DNA from: Ceratothoa steindachneri
Taxonomy: Eukaryota > Arthropoda > Malacostraca > Isopoda > Cymothoidae
DNA length: 64,000 nt
Direction: 5' to 3'
Assembly: GCA_963969495.1 (NCBI GenBank)
Contig: OZ018338.1
Coordinates: 46,259,206 to 46,323,205 of the forward strand
The position numbers were made by a program, and so were the translations under genes. Below are positions 56,161 to 64,000 of this stretch, piece after piece. The notes under the pieces were generated by a model. That model was not told where the DNA came from. It did not search any database and saw only the letters and a list, made by a program, of their open reading frames with translations. Numbering within the stretch: the stretch's first letter is position 1; each line of letters begins with the position of its first letter.

Positions 56161-59100
56161 GCAAAAACATGCAAAAACGGACAGTTTTAAGATTCGACCA
56201 ATTTCTTGAAAAAAGCTTGAAAAACGTCAGTTTTGGGTAAATAAACCGTTCTTTAAACTCAGCAAGTTATTGCTCTCGAATCTAACTAATATTAACCAAA
56301 ACCTAGAAAAACGGATGTTTTTAAGGTTTGATCCATTTCCTAAAAAAGATAGAAAAACCTGAGTTTTTTAGATAATGCAAATATCTTTAAACTTTTTAAA
56401 TTAAGGTCTCCAATTATAAGTAATATAAAGCAAAAACATGAAAAAACTGCCATTTTTAAGATTCGATCGAGTTCTTGAAAAAAGCTTGAAAAACGTCTGT
56501 TTGGAAAATTAACCTGTTTTTCAAACTTGTCAAAATATTGCTCTCGAATCTAACTAATATTAAACAAAACCTGGAAAAACGCCCGTTTTTAAGGTTTGAT
56601 CCATTTCCTAAAAAAAGAATGAAAAACGGGAGTCTTTTAGATAATGCAAATATCTTCAAACTTATCATTTAAGGTCTCTGATTATAAGTAATATTAGGCA
56701 AAAACATGCAAAAACAGCCAGTTGTAAGATTCGATCGATTTCTTAAAAAAAGCTTGAAAACGTTAGTTTTGGGAAAATAAACCGTTCTTCAAACTCAGCA
56801 AGTTATTGCTCTCGAATCTAACTAATATTAACCAAAACCTAGAAAAACGGATGTTTTTAAGGTTTGATCCATTTCCAAAAAAAGATTGAAAAACCGGAGT
56901 TTTTTAGATAATGCAAATATCTTCAAACTTATCAAATTAAGGTCTCTGAGTATAAGTAATATTAAGCAAAAACATGCAAAAACGGCTAGTTTTGAGATTC
57001 AATCGATTTCTTAAAAAAAGGTTGAAAAATGTCAGTTTTGTGAAAATAAACCGTTTTTTAAACTTAGCAAGATATTGCTCTCGAAAGTAAGTAATATTAA
57101 CCAAAACCTGGAAAAACGGCCGTTTTTAAGGTTTGTAAAATAAACCGTTTTTCAAACTTAGCAATTTATTGCTTTCGAATCTAAGTAATATTTACCAAAA
57201 CCTGGGAAAACGGCTGTTTTTAAGGTTTGATCCATTTCCTAAAAAAGATTGAAAAACGGGAGTTTTTTTGGATAAGGCGAATATCTTACACTTATTCAAT
57301 TAAGGTCTCTGATTATAAGTTATATTAGGCAAAAACATGCAAAAACGGCCAGTTTTAAGATTCCATCGATTTCTTAAAAAAAGCTTGAAAACGTTAGTTT
57401 TGAGGAAAATTAACCGTTATTCAAAATTAGCAAGTTATTGGTCTCGAATCTAAGTATTATCAACCAAAAACTGGTCAAACGGCCGTTTTTAAGGTTTGAT
57501 CCATTTCCTAAAAAAGATGGAAAAACCTGAGTTTTTTAAATAATGCAAATATCTTTAAACTTATCAAATTAAGGTCTCCAATTATAAGTAATATAAAGCA
57601 AAAACATAAAAAAACTGCCAGTTATAAGATTCGATCGAGTTCTTGAAAAAAGCTTGAAAAAAGTCGGGTGGGGAAAAATAAACCGTTTTTCAAACTTATC
57701 AAAATATTGCTCTCGAATCTAAGTAATATTAAACAAAACCTGGAAAAACGGCCGTTTTTAAGGTTTGATCCATTTCCTAAAAAAAGATTGAAAAACGGGA
57801 GTTTTTGTAGATAATGCAAATATCTTCAAACTTATCAGATTAAGGTCTCTGATTATAAGTACATAATATTAGGCAAAAACATGCAGAAACGGCCAGTTTT
57901 GAGATTCAATCGATATCTTAAACAAAGCTTGAAAAACGTCTGTTTTGGGAAAATCAACCGGTTTTCAAACTTAGCAAGGTATTGCTCTCGAATCTAACTA
58001 ATATTAACCAAAACCTGGAAAAACGGCCGTTTTTAAGGTTTGATCCATTTCCTAAAAAAGATTAAAAAACGGGAGTTTTTTAGATAATGCAAATATCTTA
58101 AAACTTATCAAATTAAGGTCTCCGATATAATTAATATTAAGCAAAAACATGCAAAAACGGCCAGTTTTGAGAATTCGATCGATAATATTAACCAAAACCT
58201 GGAAAAACGCCCGTTTTTAAGGTATGATCTATTTTCTAAAAAAGATTGAAAAACGGGAGTTTTTTGGATAATGCAAATATCTTTAAATTTTTCAAATTAA
58301 GTTCTCCGATTATAAGTAATAAAAGCTAAAACATGGAAAAATGGCCAGATTTGAGATTTGATGGACTTCTTAAAAAATGCTTGAAAAACGTCAGTTTAAG
58401 GGAAAATAAACCGTTATTCAGAATTAGAAAGGTTTTGCTCTCGAATCTAAGTAATATCAACCAAAAACTGGAAAAACTACCGTTTTTAAGGTTTGATCCA
58501 TTTCCTAAAAAAGATGGAAAAACGGGAGTTTTTTAGATAATGCAAATATCTTTACACCTATCAAATTAAGGTCTCCCATTATGAGTAATATAAAGAAAAA
58601 ACATGGAAAAACTGCAAGTTTTGAGATTCGATCGATTTCTTAAAAAAAAAGTTGAAAAACATCAGTTTTGGAAAAATAAACCGGTTTTCTAACTTAGCAA
58701 GGTATTGCTCTCGAATCTAACTAATATTAACCAAAACCTGGAAAAACGGCCGTTTTTAAGGTTTGATCCATTTCCAAAAAAGATTAAAAAACGGGAATTT
58801 TTTAGATAATGCAAATATCTTCAAACTTATCAAATTAAGGTCTCCGATTATAAGTAATATTAAGCAAAAAAAAGGCAAAAACGGCCAGTTTTTGAGAATT
58901 CAATCGATTTCGTAAAAAGCGCTAAAAACATCAATTTTGGGAAAATAAACCGTTATTCAAACTTAGCAAGTTATTGCTCTCCAATCTAAGTAATATTAAC
59001 CAAAACCTGAAAAAACGCCCGTTTTTAAGGTATGATATATTTCCTAAAAAAGATTGAAAAACGGGATTTTTTTGTTTAATGCAAATATCTTTAAATTTAT

Positions 59101-60925
59101 CAAATTAAGTTCTCTGACTATAAGTAATAAAAGCTAAAACATGGAAAAATGGCCAGATTTGAGATTTGATGGATTTCTTGAAAAACGCTTGAAAAACGTC
59201 AGTTTTGGGAAAATAAACCGTTATTCAAACTTAGCAAGTTATTGCTTTCGAATCTAAGTAATATTAACCAAAACCTGGAAAACAGCCGTTTTTAGGGTTT
59301 GATCCATTTCCAAATAAAAGATTGAAAAACGGGGGTTTTTAGATAATGCAAATATCTTCAAACTTATCAAATTAAGGTCTCCGATTATAAGTAATATTAA
59401 GCAAAAACATGCAAAAACGGCTAGTTTTGAAAATTCGATCGATAATATTAACCAAAACCTGGAAAAACGCCCGTTTTTAAGGTATGATCTATTTCCTAAA
59501 AAAGATTGAAAAACGGGAGTTTTTGGGATAATGCAAATATTTTTAAATTTATTAAATTAAGTTCTCCGATTATAAGTAATAAAAGCTAAAACATGGAAAA
59601 ATGGCCAGATTTGAGATTTGATGGATTTCTTGAAAAATGCTTGAAAAACGTCAGTTTAGGGAAAATAAACCGTTATTCAAACTTAGCAAGTTATTGCTTT
59701 CGAATCTAAGTAATATTAACCAAAACCTGGAAAACGGCCGTTTTTAAGGTTTGATCCATTTCCTAAAAAAGATTGAAAAACGTGAGTTTTTTTGGATGAT
59801 GCAAATATCTTACACTTATCAAATTATAGTCTCCGATAATAAGTAATATTAAGCAAAAACATGGAAAAACGGCCGGTTTTAAGATTCGACTAATTTCTTG
59901 AAAAAAAGCTAGAAAAACGTCAGTTTTGGAAAAAAAACCCCGTTTTTTAAACTTAGCAAGATATTGCTCTGAATCTAAGTAATATTAACCAAAACCTGGA
60001 AAAACGGCCGTTTTTAACGTATGATCCATTTCCAAAAAAGATTGAAAAACGGGGTTTTTTAGATAATGCAAATATCTTACACTTATCAAATTAAGGTCTC
60101 CGATAATAAGTAATATTAGGCAAAAACATGCAAAAACGCCCAGTTTTAAGATTCGGCCGATTTCTTAAAAAAAGCTTGAAAACGTTAGTTTTGGGAAAAT
60201 TAACCGTTATTTAAAATTAGCAAGTTATTGCTCTCGAATCTAATTAATATCAACCAAAAACTGGAAAAACGGCCGTTTTTAAGGTTTGATCCATTTTCTA
60301 AAAAAGATGGAAAAACGGGAGTTTTTTAGATAATGCAAAACCCTTTAAACCTATCAAATCAAGGTCTCCAATTATAAGTAATATAAAGCAAAAACATGGA
60401 GAAACTGCAAGTTTTAAGATTCGATCGAGTTCTTGAAAAAAGCTTGAAAAACGTCGGGTGGGGAAAAATAAACCCTTATTCAAACTTATCAAAATAATGC
60501 TCTCGAATCTAAGTAATATTAAACAAAACCTGGGAAAGCGGCCGTTTTTAAGGTTTGATCCATTTCCTAAAAAAAGATTGAAAAACGGGAGTTTTTTGGA
60601 TGATGCAAATATCTTCAACTTATCAAATTAAGGTCACCGAGTATAAGTAATATTAGGCAAAAACATGCAAAAACGGCCAGTTTTGAGATTTAATCGATAT
60701 CTTAAAAAAAGCTTGAAAAACGTCTGTTTTGGGAAAATAAACCGGTTTTCAAACTTAGCAAGGTATTGCTCTCGAATCTAACTAATATTAACCAAAACCT
60801 GAAAAAACGGCCGTTTTTAAGGTTTGATCCATTTCCTAAAAAAGATTGAAAAACGGGAGTTTTTTAGAGAATGCAAATATCTTCAAACTTATCAAATTAA
60901 GGTCTCCGATTATAAGTAATATTAA
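56161..60925 (+). repeat. Higher-order repeat copy B (4,765 bp)
   Basis: Complete unit of about 35 half-monomers including two truncated joints. Matching landmarks recur in copy C at constant spacing: 56,456 and 61,221; 55,533 and 60,298 (copies A and B); 57,622 and 62,386; 58,333 and 63,097. All spacings are 4,764 or 4,765 bp. Confidence 0.95.
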
Positions 60926-63900
60926 GCAAAAACATGCAAAAACGGACAGTTTTAAGATTCGACCAATTTCTTGAAAAAAGCTTGAAAAACGTCAGTTTTG
61001 GGTAAATAAACCGTTCTTTAAACTCAGCAAGTTATTGCTCTCGAATCTAACTAATATTAACCAAAACCTAGAAAAACGGATGTTTTTAAGGTTTGATCCA
61101 TTTCCTAAAAAAGATAGAAAAACCTGAGTTTTTTAGATAATGCAAATATCTTTAAACTTTTTAAATTAAGGTCTCCAATTATAAGTAATATAAAGCAAAA
61201 ACATGAAAAAACTGCCATTTTTAAGATTCGATCGAGTTCTTGAAAAAAGCTTGAAAAACGTCTGTTTGGAAAATTAACCTGTTTTTCAAACTTGTCAAAA
61301 TATTGCTCTCGAATCTAACTAATATTAAACAAAACCTGGAAAAACGCCCGTTTTTAAGGTTTGATCCATTTCCTAAAAAAAGAATGAAAAACGGGAGTCT
61401 TTTAGATAATGCAAATATCTTCAAACTTATCATTTAAGGTCTCTGATTATAAGTAATATTAGGCAAAAACATGCAAAAACAGCCAGTTGTAAGATTCGAT
61501 CGATTTCTTAAAAAAAGCTTGAAAACGTTAGTTTTGGGAAAATAAACCGTTCTTCAAACTCAGCAAGTTATTGCTCTCGAATCTAACTAATATTAACCAA
61601 AACCTAGAAAAACGGATGTTTTTAAGGTTTGATCCATTTCCAAAAAAAGATTGAAAAACCGGAGTTTTTTAGATAATGCAAATATCTTCAAACTTATCAA
61701 ATTAAGGTCTCTGAGTATAAGTAATATTAAGCAAAAACATGCAAAAACGGCTAGTTTTGAGATTCAATCGATTTCTTAAAAAAAGGTTGAAAAATGTCAG
61801 TTTTGTGAAAATAAACCGTTTTTTAAACTTAGCAAGATATTGCTCTCGAAAGTAAGTAATATTAACCAAAACCTGGAAAAACGGCCGTTTTTAAGGTTTG
61901 TAAAATAAACCGTTTTTCAAACTTAGCAATTTATTGCTTTCGAATCTAAGTAATATTTACCAAAACCTGGGAAAACGGCTGTTTTTAAGGTTTGATCCAT
62001 TTCCTAAAAAAGATTGAAAAACGGGAGTTTTTTTGGATAAGGCGAATATCTTACACTTATTCAATTAAGGTCTCTGATTATAAGTTATATTAGGCAAAAA
62101 CATGCAAAAACGGCCAGTTTTAAGATTCCATCGAATTTCTTAAAAAAGCTTGAAAACGTTAGTTTTGAGGAAAATTAACCGTTATTCAAAATTAGCAAGT
62201 TATTGGTCTCGAATCTAAGTATTATCAACCAAAAACTGGTCAAACGGCCGTTTTTAAGGTTTGATCCATTTCCTAAAAAAGATGGAAAAACCTGAGTTTT
62301 TTAAATAATGCAAATATCTTTAAACTTATCAAATTAAGGTCTCCAATTATAAGTAATATAAAGCAAAACATAAAAAAACTGCCAGTTATAAGATTCGATC
62401 GAGTTCTTGAAAAAAGCTTGAAAAAAGTCGGGTGGGGAAAAATAAACCGTTTTTCAAACTTATCAAAATATTGCTCTCGAATCTAAGTAATATTAAACAA
62501 AACCTGGAAAAACGGCCGTTTTTAAGGTTTGATCCATTTCCTAAAAAAAGATTGAAAAACGGGAGTTTTTGTAGATAATGCAAATATCTTCAAACTTATC
62601 AGATTAAGGTCTCTGATTATAAGTACATAATATTAGGCAAAAACATGCAGAAACGGCCAGTTTTGAGATTCAATCGATATCTTAAACAAAGCTTGAAAAA
62701 CGTCTGTTTTGGGAAAATCAACCGGTTTTCAAACTTAGCAAGGTATTGCTCTCGAATCTAACTAATATTAACCAAAACCTGGAAAAACGGCCGTTTTTAA
62801 GGTTTGATCCATTTCCTAAAAAAGATTAAAAAACGGGAGTTTTTTAGATAATGCAAATATCTTAAAACTTATCAAATTAAGGTCTCCGATATAATTAATA
62901 TTAAGCAAAAACATGCAAAAACGGCCAGTTTTGAGAATTCGATCGATAATATTAACCAAAACCTGGAAAAACGCCCGTTTTTAAGGTATGATCTATTTTC
63001 TAAAAAAGATTGAAAAACGGGAGTTTTTTGGATAATGCAAATATCTTTAAATTTTTCAAATTAAGTTCTCCGATTATAAGTAATAAAAGCTAAAACATGG
63101 AAAAATGGCCAGATTTGAGATTTGATGGACTTCTTAAAAAATGCTTGAAAAACGTCAGTTTAAGGGAAAATAAACCGTTATTCAGAATTAGAAAGGTTTT
63201 GCTCTCGAATCTAAGTAATATCAACCAAAAACTGGAAAAACTACCGTTTTTAAGGTTTGATCCATTTCCTAAAAAAGATGGAAAAACGGGAGTTTTTTAG
63301 ATAATGCAAATATCTTTACACCTATCAAATTAAGGTCTCCCATTATGAGTAATATAAAGAAAAAACATGGAAAAACTGCAAGTTTTGAGATTCGATCGAT
63401 TTCTTAAAAAAAAAGTTGAAAAACATCAGTTTTGGAAAAATAAACCGGTTTTCTAACTTAGCAAGGTATTGCTCTCGAATCTAACTAATATTAACCAAAA
63501 CCTGGAAAAACGGCCGTTTTTAAGGTTTGATCCATTTCCAAAAAAGATTAAAAAACGGGAATTTTTTAGATAATGCAAATATCTTCAAACTTATCAAATT
63601 AAGGTCTCCGATTATAAGTAATATTAAGCAAAAAAAAGGCAAAAACGGCCAGTTTTTGAGAATTCAATCGATTTCGTAAAAAGCGCTAAAAACATCAATT
63701 TTGGGAAAATAAACCGTTATTCAAACTTAGCAAGTTATTGCTCTCCAATCTAAGTAATATTAACCAAAACCTGAAAAAACGCCCGTTTTTAAGGTATGAT
63801 ATATTTCCTAAAAAAGATTGAAAAACGGGATTTTTTTGTTTAATGCAAATATCTTTAAATTTATCAAATTAAGTTCTCTGACTATAAGTAATAAAAGCTA

Positions 63901-64000
63901 AAACATGGAAAAATGGCCAGATTTGAGATTTGATGGATTTCTTGAAAAACGCTTGAAAAATGTCAGTTTTGGGAAAATAAACCGTTATTCAAACTTAGCA
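60926..64000 (+). repeat. Higher-order repeat copy C, cut by window end
   Basis: The first 3,075 bp of the third unit are almost identical to copy B, differing by scattered single substitutions and short homopolymer indels (for example TTCCATCGATTTC against TTCCATCGAATTTC near 62,127). The array therefore continues beyond the window. Confidence 0.95.

Noticed and set aside
48343..63300. Many 60-110-codon open frames with KLPFFNLFLGNGSNLKNGRF-type sequence
   Set aside because: They are translations of the tandem satellite. They recur with the 134-bp and 4,765-bp periods on both strands and have no independent coding signal.
48058..64000. Possible CENP-B box in the satellite (GAAAAACGGGA)
   Set aside because: Only the right half (A..CGGG) fits; the obligatory TTCG half at the required spacing is absent in the copies I read.
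48058..64000. CRISPR-like regular repeats
   Set aside because: Repeats are head-to-tail with no unique spacers, and the window is eukaryotic.

Overview
The window looks like a gene-poor, repeat-dominated stretch of an invertebrate nuclear genome. I found no intact host gene, tRNA, rRNA or bacterial-type gene. Every coding signal I recognise is a broken relic of a mobile element: jockey-like, CR1, I/jockey-superfamily and RTE-like non-LTR retrotransposons, Penelope-like elements (PLEs), mariner DNA transposons, and a hAT-like foldback MITE. The remainder is microsatellites, minisatellites and satellite DNA. The mix, and the wording of the PLE and jockey-like ORF1/ORF2 proteins, recalls arthropod and especially crustacean genomes. 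That is an inference from memory of those families, not a demonstrated placement.

Layout. 1-4,240: fragments of a jockey-like LINE and an RTE-like relic, with (AT)n runs. 4,395-5,975: a 1.6-kb A/C-rich (CCA-type) minisatellite. 6,980-7,695: a PLE relic ending in (AT)n. 9,085-9,790: the C-terminal part of a CR1 ORF2. 11,870-15,260: I/jockey-type LINE pieces on the minus strand. 15,832-18,472: a hAT-like MITE, its half copy, and a 356-bp direct repeat. 18,700-19,680: remains of a widespread invertebrate transposon-type protein. 20,655-21,900: LINE zinc-knuckle and RNase H/C-terminal pieces. 25,220-26,461: a complete-length mariner with a dead transposase. 27,150-28,480: an RTE-like RT relic and a 30-bp minisatellite. 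29,898-38,160: two jockey-like LINE copies on the minus strand (the second with ORF1) separated by PLE tails and (AT)n runs. 38,170-39,300: a PLE with RT and GIY-YIG remains. 39,776-41,520: a near-perfect large palindrome. 42,675-45,860: a CR1 element whose ORF1 carries a PHD-like finger and an SGNH esterase domain. 46,803-47,600: another PLE. 48,058-64,000: a continuous satellite array running off the window.

The most interesting part is the satellite. Its basic unit is about 134.5 bp, arranged as alternating A and B half-monomers (about 269 bp per dimer). From about 51,441 onward these are organised into a higher-order repeat (HOR) of about 4,765 bp: two full-length copies (the first carrying two large indels) and a third cut by the window end. 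The second and third are almost identical. The edge at 48,058-51,440 holds only scrambled, more divergent HOR pieces, as at the margin of a homogenised (peri)centromeric-type array. About 7 kb outside the array, in the loop of the 461-bp-armed palindrome, lies an old inverted relic of the same satellite (40,415-41,058). The palindrome arms contain a mariner MITE end that was duplicated with them. No genes appear to cooperate here; the window is best read as heterochromatin-like sequence at the border of a satellite array.
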